DNA from: an uncultured Fidelibacterota bacterium
GTDB lineage: Bacteria; Fidelibacterota; Marinisomatia; Marinisomatales; Marinisomataceae
Assembly: GCA_902575395.1 (NCBI GenBank)
Contig: CACGRA010000004.1
Location: 1 to 54,488 of the forward strand
DNA: 54,488 nt
Direction: 5' to 3'
The position numbers and the translations under genes are program-made. How positions within the stretch are numbered: position 1 is the stretch's first letter; each line of letters begins with the position of its first letter. The notes beneath the pieces are model-generated. The model worked only from the letters and a program-made list of their open reading frames with translations. It did not search any database and was not told the origin of the DNA. Positions 35,671 through 43,924 of the stretch are shown in pieces.

Positions 35671-37526
35671 GAAATATTTTCTGCTACAATATCTGCAACA
35701 TCTTTTACTTCTATTTTATCTTGATCAGCTGGAGTTAATGGACCAATACCTTGATTCATCATTCCATAACAAAAATTACATCCAGTGACAACAGTATCTG
35801 TTTTTGATTCAATAACTTGTTCGGCACGCAATAAGTGAGTTCGTCCTTCACCAGTATCCTTTTTCCACCAAAGTGCTCCACCTGCACCGCAACATAATGT
35901 TTCTTTACCGCTTTCATCTAACTCAAAAAATTCTGGTGCTGCAGCTTTAATTGCATTTCTAGGACCATCAACTTCATCAAGAGTTCGTGACAAATTACAA
36001 GGATCATGGTATGTGACTTTCTCTAAACTACCAGGATTAATGTTAATTTTACCCTCCTCTAATAAATCATTAATTACTTGAGTATGATGTTTAACTTCAT
36101 ATTTTATATCATGATATTTACTATACTCTTTCTGTAAATTAACAACACAGTGAGGGCACATTGTGGTTACTTTCTTTACCTTATTTAATTCTTCTACATT
36201 ATTATCCATCAACATTTGATAAGTCAGTTTATCTCCTAATTTATTTGCTGGATCTCCAGAACATTGCTCATTGCTTAATACTCCATATGTAACGCCAGCT
36301 GAATCAAGGATTTTAGTAAAATTTTCAACAGATTTCACAAAATTTGGATCCATAGCATGTTTTGCAAAACATCCTAACCACAAGACAAGTTCTTTATCAG
36401 GAGTATATTCAGGCATTCTTTGCAATAGTTCGCTCGATGAAGCACCCTCAGTATTGCCTGTTTCTTGTAAATTTCTAAGTAATTTTTGATATTCTTGTGG
36501 CACATCTCCTTCAACCATGACTTGAAAACTTCTAATCGCATCTGCTTTTTCAACATGATTGCCTACAGGACAAACTTCAGTGCACGCTTGGCATGTTGTG
36601 CATTCCCATCCTGCTTCAACATTAATTTTATCTACAACATTGACATCATTTGATTCCAACATTGGATCTTTTAAGTCTAATATAAAGTGGTATTTAGGGT
36701 TAAGTATGCCTCCCCCTCTGTTTGCAGGACAAACATCTGTGCATCTTCCACATTCTACACAAGTAAAAATATCTAATGCTTGATCTTTACTTAGCTTTGA
36801 TAAATCTAACAACAATTCATCCAATTCTTCTTCTGAAGCTTCTAAATCAATTGGAATAGGTGGATGACTTGGCACTTCAAAAGGCCTTAAAAAAATATTA
36901 AATGGTGATAGGACCAAGTGCATATGTTTTGATTTTGGAATTAAAAATAAAAATCCACCAATTACTCCAGAATGCAACCACCAATTAATCTTGGCGTAAG
37001 TATTATTCATAAATGGATTCAAATGATGAATTTCATCAATTAAATAAGTAATCATTAATGTAGTAATAAATACAGTGACCAATGCTGAAGTAGCAGAAAA
37101 TTTTCCTAATGCTTCAGGTTTAATAATAAATCGTCGATATGCTAATCCTAAAATACCTGTGGTACATAATATCGCCCATGGAGCTCCAAAAAAATAAAAA
37201 TAATTTTTTCTGACAGTTTCATTAAAGATATCTAAATGAAATGCTGTTAAAAAATGATTAATGGTTATTAATCCAAAGAAAATAAATCCATACATAACAA
37301 ATGCATGAAGAATTCCAGCAGATTTTCGTTTTCCGCTCGCTACTTTTTTATGAAGAATGACCTCATCAAATACACGTAGAAGTCTTTTTGGCAAATCTGA
37401 AATACTAAAATCAAGTTTACCTTTCAGAACTATTTTAAGACGTAAAAGAAGCTGATAAAGAAAAAATGATATACCAGAAGATAAAAAAGCTACTAGAGCT
37501 ATTTGTTCAATAATATGAAATTTCAT
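35667..37526 (-). CDS. membrane Fe-S ETF:menaquinone oxidoreductase (HdrD/CCG-domain)
   Basis: 619 aa. Five or six N-terminal helices (about 10-200) resemble the NarI cytochrome b domain. Two [4Fe-4S] ferredoxin motifs follow (CVECGRCTDVCP and CTTCQACTEVCP), then two CCG cysteine-rich domains (GCFAKH to EQCSGDP; HDPCNLSR to CCGAGGALW) as in heterodisulfide reductase HdrD. Beside etfBA, this is the arrangement of the DUF224-type EMO proteins that pass electrons from ETF to menaquinone. A role in fatty- and amino-acid oxidation is inferred. It starts 10 nt after etfA. Confidence 0.85.
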   Translation of the reverse strand: MKFHIIEQIALVAFLSSGISFFLYQLLLRLKIVLKGKLDFSISDLPKRLLRVFDEVILHKKVASGKRKSAGILHAFVMYGFIFFGLITINHFLTAFHLDIFNETVRKNYFYFFGAPWAILCTTGILGLAYRRFIIKPEALGKFSATSALVTVFITTLMITYLIDEIHHLNPFMNNTYAKINWWLHSGVIGGFLFLIPKSKHMHLVLSPFNIFLRPFEVPSHPPIPIDLEASEEELDELLLDLSKLSKDQALDIFTCVECGRCTDVCPANRGGGILNPKYHFILDLKDPMLESNDVNVVDKINVEAGWECTTCQACTEVCPVGNHVEKADAIRSFQVMVEGDVPQEYQKLLRNLQETGNTEGASSSELLQRMPEYTPDKELVLWLGCFAKHAMDPNFVKSVENFTKILDSAGVTYGVLSNEQCSGDPANKLGDKLTYQMLMDNNVEELNKVKKVTTMCPHCVVNLQKEYSKYHDIKYEVKHHTQVINDLLEEGKININPGSLEKVTYHDPCNLSRTLDEVDGPRNAIKAAAPEFFELDESGKETLCCGAGGALWWKKDTGEGRTHLLRAEQVIESKTDTVVTGCNFCYGMMNQGIGPLTPADQDKIEVKDVADIVAENIS

Positions 37527-37535
37527 TTTTGTCTG

Positions 37536-38501
37536 TTATTTTTGAATTTCTTCAGTGAGTTTTGGAACAATTTCCATTAAATCACCTATGATTGCATAAT
37601 CTGCAATCTCAAATATTGGGGCATCTTCATCTTTATTGATTGCCATAATTGTTTTTGAACCTTTCATCCCAACAACATGTTGAATAGCCCCCGAAATTCC
37701 AACAGAAAGATATAATTTTGGTGAAACAGCTTGTCCAGAACTCCCAATTTGTCTATAAGGAGGTAACCAACCCATATCTACTACAGGTCTTGAAGAAGCA
37801 ATTTCTGCACCCATTGCTGATGCTAATGATTCAACTAAAGGCAAATTATCTTGACTTTCAATCCCTCTACCTACAGAAACAATTAATTCAGCAGTTGTTA
37901 AATCTACGCCTGAAGCAGACTCTTGAAATTCAGCTTCGCTATCTGATTTTATATCACTTGCTTCAAGATTAACTGAAAAATCTGATTGATTTTCTGACCC
38001 TCCAATCTGCATATCATCAGAAGAAAATGCTGCAGATTGAAAACTTAAAAGCACTGTATCTGAAGTCGTTTTAACTTTTGTTGCAAGTTTTGCATTAAAA
38101 ACTTGTCGTGAAAAAATTGGAGAATCACCATCGTATTCAACTGCAATAATATCACTTACAAATGGGATATCAAGTTTTGCACTTACTCGCGGTAAAAAAT
38201 CACGAACCATATAAGAATGCCCCATAAGAACATATTTTGGCGACAATTCAGATACTATCTGAGACAATGCTTTAGAATAGCCATCAGCAGAATAAGTATT
38301 AATTATATCATGTTGTGCTAAAATTAAATTTTTTGCTTTATAATCAGATGCTTGATCTCTTAAAGAGCTAGCATTTTCCCCTAAACACAAAATAGATAGA
38401 TCTAAACCAAGCTTCTCAGACAATTGTTGTCCTGCAACAACTGCTTCTTGGCTAAAAGCATGAATATTCCCTCTTTGATTTTCTAATACAACAAGTATCA
38501 C
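37536..38501 (-). CDS. etfA: electron transfer flavoprotein alpha subunit
   Basis: 321 aa. The C-terminal FAD domain has VGRGIES, SRPVVDMGWLP, RQIGSSGQAVSPKLY, GISGAIQH and AINKDEDAPIFEIADY, all hallmarks. Together with EtfB it accepts electrons from acyl-CoA dehydrogenases such as the GcdH encoded at 43899. The GTG start shares one base with the etfB stop (TAGTG), so translation is coupled. The membrane Fe-S oxidoreductase gene follows. Confidence 0.95.
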   Translation of the reverse strand: MILVVLENQRGNIHAFSQEAVVAGQQLSEKLGLDLSILCLGENASSLRDQASDYKAKNLILAQHDIINTYSADGYSKALSQIVSELSPKYVLMGHSYMVRDFLPRVSAKLDIPFVSDIIAVEYDGDSPIFSRQVFNAKLATKVKTTSDTVLLSFQSAAFSSDDMQIGGSENQSDFSVNLEASDIKSDSEAEFQESASGVDLTTAELIVSVGRGIESQDNLPLVESLASAMGAEIASSRPVVDMGWLPPYRQIGSSGQAVSPKLYLSVGISGAIQHVVGMKGSKTIMAINKDEDAPIFEIADYAIIGDLMEIVPKLTEEIQK

Positions 38502-39268
38502 TAAATAACCTTTAAAGTATTTTTTAATATATCCAACATTCTTGCAACAATAGAATCAACATCACCTTCGATTCGCTCTGTAACTTTTTCAGTTTTTGGA
38601 ATAAATAGTTCAATAAATTTTTGCTTATTATCACCTGATGAACTTGCACTGACAGATTTAACGTCTTTTCTTTTAGCTCCCATAATTCCTTTTAAGGATG
38701 GATATCGAGGTTCATTAATACCTGATTGAATAGAAATACTAGCTGGGAATGGTAGAGTTACCCACTGAAACCAACCTGATTCTAATTCACGTTTAACTTT
38801 AATTTTACCATCTTCCATCTTGGTTTCGATTCCGAGCGTAGCTGTAGACATCCCCAATAACTCTCCGATAAGAACACCTGTTTGACCTGAACCTAAATCA
38901 TCTGATTGTAATCCAGAAAAAATCAAATCAAATGATTCTTCTTTGAGGTGTTCAGAAAAAAGTTTTGCAATCGATAAAGGATCAGTATCAATATTTTCAT
39001 TGTTAATAAAAATTCCTCTATCAGCTCCTTTTGCTAGGCCATCTTTCAACACTTTTGATGTGTTGTTTTCATTGCCCATTATTACAACTACAACTTCGGA
39101 GTCATCATTTAATTGTTCTTTAATTTGAAGCGCTTCTTCAAGAGCATAAGAATCACTTTCATTAACAACAAAATTCACGACAGATTCATCAATCCAACTC
39201 CCAGATGAATCTACACGAATACTTGATTCGTAACTTGGTATTGCTTTTGTTAATACAGCTATTTTCAT
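38501..39268 (-). CDS. etfB: electron transfer flavoprotein beta subunit
   Basis: 255 aa from the ATG at 39268 (MKIAVLTKAIPS, the family N-terminus); a longer frame upstream is rejected because it crosses the predicted promoter. Conserved segments are DSYALEEAL, FSGLQSDDLGSGQTGV (AMP/FAD-side loop) and RYPSLKGIMGAKRK. It is first in etfB-etfA-Fe-S oxidoreductase. A good promoter lies 28 nt or so upstream. Confidence 0.95.
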   Translation of the reverse strand: MKIAVLTKAIPSYESSIRVDSSGSWIDESVVNFVVNESDSYALEEALQIKEQLNDDSEVVVVIMGNENNTSKVLKDGLAKGADRGIFINNENIDTDPLSIAKLFSEHLKEESFDLIFSGLQSDDLGSGQTGVLIGELLGMSTATLGIETKMEDGKIKVKRELESGWFQWVTLPFPASISIQSGINEPRYPSLKGIMGAKRKDVKSVSASSSGDNKQKFIELFIPKTEKVTERIEGDVDSIVARMLDILKNTLKVI

Positions 39269-39302
39269 TTTTTCCAAAAACCGACTACTCAGTCTAATTA
39301 TC

Positions 39303-39331
39303 AATATAATTCTATTCGTTAAATGAAGCAA
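39303..39331 (-). promoter_or_regulatory. promoter of the etfBA operon
   Basis: On the minus strand a -35 TTGCTT (39326-39331), a 17-nt spacer and a -10 TATATT (39303-39308) predict a start near 39296, giving a leader of about 28 nt for etfB. The leader holds GACT-GAGT-AGTC, a small hairpin. If correct, the structured element at 39364-39452 is upstream of this promoter and not part of the etfB leader. Confidence 0.5.
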
Positions 39332-39354
39332 AAGAAAAAAATTGATCTGTTTAT

Positions 39355-39452
39355 ATAATAAAACAGGCTATAAAGGAAAGTTGATAGCGGGGGAATTCTT
39401 TCAATCTTTCAAGATTTTATAGCCTGAAAAAATCTTGCGGTTCTATCAATTT
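39355..39452. ncRNA. self-complementary intergenic element, probable pseudoknotted RNA
   Basis: No ORF. There are three interlocked complementary pairs: CAGGCTATAAA (39364-39374) with TTTATAGCCTG (39416-39426), 11 bp; 39378-39387 with 39443-39452, 10 bp including one G-U; and CAAGATTTT (39410-39418) with AAAATCTTG (39429-39437), 9 bp. The first two cross, as in a pseudoknot. The first and third share three bases, so they compete or kiss. On the minus strand the element would begin at the second pair and end with the first pair followed by TTTTATTATAT, resembling a terminator. A TATAAT at 39354 offers a plus-strand start. Strand undecided; no known class recognised. Confidence 0.45.
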
Positions 39453-39491
39453 AGCATTAAGAGTTATGAATAGTAAAGAAAAATCGCGGTT

Positions 39492-39896
39492 TTAATCTTG
39501 ATCTTCGTCGGTAGCAAACTTAGTCCAATCACTAGAAACAGCTGATTCATCAATAGAATCTTTTGTCTCTGAATCAGAGTTGTCAAATTTCTTGTCTTCC
39601 TCGTAAATATTTAAGCTATCTTTTTTGACTTCATACTTATCCAAATCAAGATCTTCATCTTCAGTATCTAGACTTTCTTTGTCTTGATTATATAAATCTA
39701 AATCAAAAAAATCTAAATTTTCTACGTGGCCATTTTCCATCAAATATTCAAGAAATGGTAAAAATACTCTTTGCTTTAAATTAGTATTACAAAGTGGACA
39801 TTTTAATTTTTTCCCAATTTCAGAAACTTTGATCTCCTCATCACAACAAGGGCTCAAAACTTCGTCAATTTGACCTAAATTTGGTATTTCACTCAT
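39492..39896 (-). CDS. zinc-ribbon protein with acidic tail, unknown
   Basis: 134 aa. A single zinc ribbon is formed by SPCCDEEI and LKCPLCNTNL (Cys near 17-18, 33 and 36). Residues 60-134 are strongly acidic and low in complexity (YNQDKESLDTEDEDLDL as an example) and likely disordered. It could be a nucleic-acid or protein-binding accessory factor; no family recognised. It starts 32 nt downstream of the GlmU-like gene on the same strand, and the structured element follows its 3' end. Confidence 0.6.
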   Translation of the reverse strand: MSEIPNLGQIDEVLSPCCDEEIKVSEIGKKLKCPLCNTNLKQRVFLPFLEYLMENGHVENLDFFDLDLYNQDKESLDTEDEDLDLDKYEVKKDSLNIYEEDKKFDNSDSETKDSIDESAVSSDWTKFATDEDQD

Positions 39897-39928
39897 AGAG
39901 GTGAAGATATTAGATGTTCTTCAGTGAG

Positions 39929-40681
39929 TCAACAAGTTTTATAAATATTATGTAATTTGTCTTTTTCTTCTTCTGAAAGAGATATTTTACGTCTTGACAT
40001 TGCTTTTTCAGCAGTTTTGCAGAAATCATCAAATGATATCTTTGTGATTTTCTCTCTATAATAAAGAGAAAATGGAGGAATATATCGTGGAGGGAATGAT
40101 TGGGATACAATATTAGACCCCATTCCAATAACAGTACCAGTGTTCAAATTAGTTCCAATTGCTGTTTTTACATGATCACCAATTATTGAACCAAAAAAAA
40201 TTGATCCAGTATCGATTAAATCTCCATCCCATTTTACGCTTACATTAGAATAATTGTTCTTTAAGTTGCTAGTAGTTGTGCCCGCTCCAAGATTTACCCA
40301 AGAACCAATAAAACTATGTCCTAAAAATCCCTCATGAGCTTTATTTGAATAAGGTTGGAATATGGAAGAATGTACTTCCCCAGATACTTTGCAATCATGA
40401 TTAATAATAGAGTTAGAAATTGTAGAATGAGATTTAATAAGACAATTGTTTCCAACAAATAATGGTCCATTTAAAACACTAAATGGCTCAATTATGGCAC
40501 TATCATTAATGATTACTGGTCCATTCTCCTCATTGATAATGATATTTTCATAATTTTTAAACGTGCTAGATTGATTTGTAAAAAGATTTGAAATATTACT
40601 TATCATTTCCCAGGGAAATTGCATATCATTTAATGAAGCTTTTTGATCAAATAAAATAGTTCCTGATATAAAATTTTTCAT
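39929..40681 (-). CDS. GlmU-like left-handed beta-helix acyltransferase, lacking the nucleotidyltransferase domain
   Basis: 250 aa. Hexapeptide repeats form a left-handed beta-helix (about 55-205), with the conserved block YSNKAHEGFLGHS, then LGAGTTTSNLKNNY and TGTVIGMGSN. This matches the C-terminal half of the FCB 'putative sugar nucleotidyltransferase' (GlmU-like) family. In full-length members a roughly 150-residue NTP-transferase domain comes before the FPWEMISN-like segment; here only about 20 residues do. A sugar acetyl- or acyltransferase role in envelope synthesis is inferred. It overlaps the upstream gene by 4 nt (ATGA). Confidence 0.7.
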   Translation of the reverse strand: MKNFISGTILFDQKASLNDMQFPWEMISNISNLFTNQSSTFKNYENIIINEENGPVIINDSAIIEPFSVLNGPLFVGNNCLIKSHSTISNSIINHDCKVSGEVHSSIFQPYSNKAHEGFLGHSFIGSWVNLGAGTTTSNLKNNYSNVSVKWDGDLIDTGSIFFGSIIGDHVKTAIGTNLNTGTVIGMGSNIVSQSFPPRYIPPFSLYYREKITKISFDDFCKTAEKAMSRRKISLSEEEKDKLHNIYKTC

Positions 40682-41205
40682 TTTTTTATAAACTGCCCAA
40701 TCATGTCAAATGTTCCATTTAAATCTTTTTGATAATTCTTATCAAGTATAACATTATAATATTTTTTTGAATTATCATAATTAAAACCCATTCTCACCTC
40801 AGAATCACATGCTCGCACTAAAAAAGATGAAAATGCACTGAAAGTAATATTTAAATCAATCATATTTTGATAATTTTCTTTTTTAATCTCCTCAATAAAC
40901 CACTCATTTGGTAATGCTAATGAATCAATGTCCTTATAACTATATAATCTTGAATATTTCTGTAATCTTTCAGAATAAAATTTCGCTAAAGATTCTTTTA
41001 CAAGAAAAACCATCTTATCTTTTATTTCTGAAGAAGCTTGATTTAAAATTAATTCCGAAAAATCAAATGCAATATCTGTGTCAGGTAATAAAATCATGAT
41101 AGAACCCGTTTGTTGCTCACTATATTGAAATGGTTGCTGAATCTCAGGAAAATGCTTCTTGCATTTTAACCAATAAATAATTTTCTGGATTCGAGAATAT
41201 TCCAT
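40678..41205 (-). CDS. GT9/heptosyltransferase-like fragment protein
   Basis: 175 aa. The C-terminal half reads like the start of a family-9 glycosyltransferase: MIDLNITFSAFSSFLVRACDSEVRMGF and then YYNVIL (segments near 110-150), where heptosyltransferases have D-L-N plus G-R-x-G-F. The region SIMILLPDTDIAFDFSELIL resembles a nucleotide-fold strand and helix. It lacks the C-terminal nucleotide-sugar domain, so it may be a non-catalytic relative found in FCB genomes. It is coupled to the GlmU-like gene by ATGA, suggesting a shared envelope role. The divergent mutase starts 31 bp away. Confidence 0.5.
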   Translation of the reverse strand: MEYSRIQKIIYWLKCKKHFPEIQQPFQYSEQQTGSIMILLPDTDIAFDFSELILNQASSEIKDKMVFLVKESLAKFYSERLQKYSRLYSYKDIDSLALPNEWFIEEIKKENYQNMIDLNITFSAFSSFLVRACDSEVRMGFNYDNSKKYYNVILDKNYQKDLNGTFDMIGQFIKK

Positions 41206-41236
41206 GTTTCTAATTTTAGGATTAAATTAACTCATT

Positions 41237-42715
41237 ATGCCGAAAAAAAAGATAGGTAATTTCCCATTCACAAAAGGTATCTATAAAGATATGTATCAAA
41301 CAAAACTTTGGACAATGAGACAATATGCTGGTTTTTCATCTGTAAAAGAATCTAATAAACGTTTTTTATCTTTACTTAATAGTGGAGTAAGTGGTTTATC
41401 TGTGGCATTTGATTTACCTACTCAAATTGGTTATGATTCAGATCACGAAATGTCTGTTGGTGAAATCGGAAAATCAGGAGTACCAATCTCTAATATTGAG
41501 GACATAAAATTATTATTTGATCAAATCAATTTGGAAGAAGTTTCAGTATCAATGACTATTAATTCAACTGCTCCGATCTTATTAGCATTTTATATAGCAT
41601 TAGCAGAAGAAAAAGGATATCAACTAAAAAAACTTAGAGGAACTATACAAAACGACATCTTAAAAGAATATATTGCTCGAGGAACATATATTTTCCCAAT
41701 TGAACCATCTTTAAAACTTACTACTGATATATTTGAATATTGCCAATCAAACTTACCTAAATGGAATGCAATATCTGTATCAGGTTACCATATAAGAGAA
41801 GCAGGAAGTACAGCAATTCAAGAATTATCATTCACTTTTGCAAATGCAATAACATATGTAAACCATGCACGAGAAAGGGGTATTGATATAGAAAAATTGA
41901 CAAAACAAATGTCATTTTTCTTTAATTCTCATCGCAATTTTTTTGAAGAAATAGCAAAATTTCGAGCAGCAAGAGAAATTTGGGCAAAAATAGTAAAAAA
42001 TGAATTTGGTATAGATAATCCTGAATCTCAATTGTGCAGATTTCATGTGCAAACTGGAGGGTCAACATTAACTGCACAACAAATTGACAATAATGTTGTA
42101 AGAACCACTTTAGAGGCGCTCTCAGCAGTGCTGGGTGGTGCACAATCAATACATACCAATGGAAAAGATGAGGCAATTAGTTTACCATCAGAAAAAAATG
42201 CATTATTGGCATTAAGAACTCAACAAATAATTGCACACGAAACTAATATTACAGATTTTGTCGATCCAATTGGTGATAGCAGTATTATTTCTGAAATGAC
42301 AAATAAAATAGTCAAAGAAGTATTAAATAAAATTGATGATATTGATAAAAAAGGGGGGATGGAAAAACTAATTGATACAGGAGAAATAGAAGAAGAAATA
42401 TCAAATGCATCAATTGAATTCCAGAATAAATTAGATAAGAAAGAAGAAATATTGATAGGGGTAAATAAGTTTGTTAATGAAGAAAAAATTGATTTAACCA
42501 TATCAGAAAAAGATGATAAAAATAGAGTCAATTCATTAATTAAGTTTAGAAAAAATCGTGATAATGAAAAAGTCTATCATGCTTTACTTGTATTAGAAGA
42601 AAAAGCGAAATTAAATGAAAATTTAATCCCATACATAATCGAATGTGCAAAAAGTAGGTGTACTCTTGGTGAAATTTCGGACACTTTGAGAAAAATTTTT
42701 GGTGAATATTCATAA
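41237..42715 (+). CDS. methylmalonyl-CoA mutase, large (catalytic) subunit without B12 domain
   Basis: 492 aa. The TIM-barrel substrate domain has TMRQYAGFSSVKESNKRF, GLSVAFDLPTQIGYDSD, SISGYH-like SVSGYHIREAGSTA, and CRFHVQTGGSTLTAQQ, with EAISLPSEKNALLALRTQQI near 320. This is the large subunit of split-type acyl-CoA mutases. The cobalamin-binding subunit must be encoded elsewhere. Methylmalonyl-CoA to succinyl-CoA is the usual reaction, but close relatives act on isobutyryl- or 2-hydroxyisobutyryl-CoA. It is not in an operon with propionyl-CoA genes here. Confidence 0.9.
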   Translation: MPKKKIGNFPFTKGIYKDMYQTKLWTMRQYAGFSSVKESNKRFLSLLNSGVSGLSVAFDLPTQIGYDSDHEMSVGEIGKSGVPISNIEDIKLLFDQINLEEVSVSMTINSTAPILLAFYIALAEEKGYQLKKLRGTIQNDILKEYIARGTYIFPIEPSLKLTTDIFEYCQSNLPKWNAISVSGYHIREAGSTAIQELSFTFANAITYVNHARERGIDIEKLTKQMSFFFNSHRNFFEEIAKFRAAREIWAKIVKNEFGIDNPESQLCRFHVQTGGSTLTAQQIDNNVVRTTLEALSAVLGGAQSIHTNGKDEAISLPSEKNALLALRTQQIIAHETNITDFVDPIGDSSIISEMTNKIVKEVLNKIDDIDKKGGMEKLIDTGEIEEEISNASIEFQNKLDKKEEILIGVNKFVNEEKIDLTISEKDDKNRVNSLIKFRKNRDNEKVYHALLVLEEKAKLNENLIPYIIECAKSRCTLGEISDTLRKIFGEYS

Positions 42716-42788
42716 GAAAAAAAACAGGAACATTAGATAAAAAAATTAATTAATATTATATAGAAAAAATTTAGAAATGAGGAATATT

Positions 42789-43361
42789 ATGCAAATGAAA
42801 AATTTAGTTTTACTATTAAGTGCAATTTTAATTGTCAACTGTGCGGGAACTTCACCTAGCGTAGGAGAAAAAGTTGACAATCAACAATCAAATGAATCAG
42901 AAACAAAGATTGTTGAAGAAGAAGTAAAAGTGGAAACATTTACTGTACAAGAACCAGAAGCCCCACCATTGCCTGTTACTGTCTTTGAACCATATATGAT
43001 AAAAAGAGGTGACTATTTAATTAAAATCGCTTCAAGAGAATATGGTGACTCTTCAATGTGGAGAGATATCTATGAATGGAACAAAGAAGAAATTGGATCT
43101 GACCCAAATAAGATTTATCCTTACAATTTTTTATCTCTTAAAAGAGAATCTAGTAAAGCAAAAAATTGTGAATTAGATTTTTTTGATTATCAAATACAAT
43201 CTGGAGATACTGCATGGAGCCTTGCAAGTGAAATCTATGGAGATGAACTTGCGTGGGTAATTATTTATATGGATAATGAAAGATTGATTAGAAATAGCGA
43301 TGGTGTTTTACAGCCAGGAACTATTTTTAAAATGAGAAAAAAATTAGATCCGTGCTCTTAG
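42789..43361 (+). CDS. LysM-domain lipoprotein
   Basis: 190 aa from the ATG at 42789, 5 nt after GAGGA; ATGs at 42777 and 42795 are in frame. The signal peptide ends in the lipobox VNCAG, then comes an acidic/Pro linker (EAPPLPVTVFEP). Two LysM-like repeats follow: MIKRGDYLIKIASREYGDSS and, near 127, IQSGDTAWSLASEIYGDE. LysM domains bind peptidoglycan, so it probably tethers the outer membrane to the wall or is a cell-wall accessory factor. Its end overlaps birA by 10 nt. Confidence 0.8.
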   Translation: MQMKNLVLLLSAILIVNCAGTSPSVGEKVDNQQSNESETKIVEEEVKVETFTVQEPEAPPLPVTVFEPYMIKRGDYLIKIASREYGDSSMWRDIYEWNKEEIGSDPNKIYPYNFLSLKRESSKAKNCELDFFDYQIQSGDTAWSLASEIYGDELAWVIIYMDNERLIRNSDGVLQPGTIFKMRKKLDPCS

Positions 43362-43924
43362 ATCTTCATGATAGCTTCTTAAAAACCAAAATAATTAACT
43401 CTAATGTATTCTATAAAGAAGAATTAGAATCAACAAATAGAGAAGCTAAAAAATTAATTAGTAATTATGGGATTGTTGCATGTGATAAACAAACACATGG
43501 TCATGGTCGTCATGGTAGAAAGTGGATCTCAACACCGTATAAAGATTTAGCATTCACTATTATTATTCCTAATGACTGCAACATTAATGGACAAAATTTA
43601 GTGGATATTGCATGTGAATCTATTGTTTTTAACTTGCAAAAATTAGATGTGGAACCAACAATTAAATATCCAAATGATATTTATATTAAAGATAAAAAAA
43701 TTGCCGGAGTTCTTTGCGAACAAATAATAACAGACAAAATTACTGCACCAATTATCGGAATAGGAATAAATGTAAATTCAAATTTGAATGATTTAAAATT
43801 GGTCAAAGATAAACTGTATACTTCTTTATTTATAGAATTAGGACAAAAGACTAATAGAAAAAATTTATTAAAAGATATAGTAGAAAAAATTGATGATATT
43901 ATTCAAAAGCAGGTATATCAGTAA
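43352..43924 (+). CDS. birA: biotin--[acetyl-CoA-carboxylase] ligase, short form
   Basis: 190 aa. The catalytic domain has GHGRHGRKW (near 49-57, biotinyl-AMP loop), AFTIIIP and KYPNDIYIKDKKIAGVLCE (near 109-127), and GIGINVN. It attaches biotin to carboxylase carrier proteins. There is no N-terminal repressor helix-turn-helix, and it stops before the usual C-terminal SH3-like domain, so it cannot be a biotin repressor. The GTG start overlaps the LysM gene. Its 3' end overlaps convergent gcdH by 26 nt. Confidence 0.9.
   Translation: MLLDLHDSFLKTKIINSNVFYKEELESTNREAKKLISNYGIVACDKQTHGHGRHGRKWISTPYKDLAFTIIIPNDCNINGQNLVDIACESIVFNLQKLDVEPTIKYPNDIYIKDKKIAGVLCEQIITDKITAPIIGIGINVNSNLNDLKLVKDKLYTSLFIELGQKTNRKNLLKDIVEKIDDIIQKQVYQ

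Noticed and set aside
39364-39426. tmRNA, 6S RNA or SRP RNA at this locus
   Set aside because: No GGxxUCGA-type tmRNA ends, no SRP GGAAG loop and no long 6S-like duplex were found.
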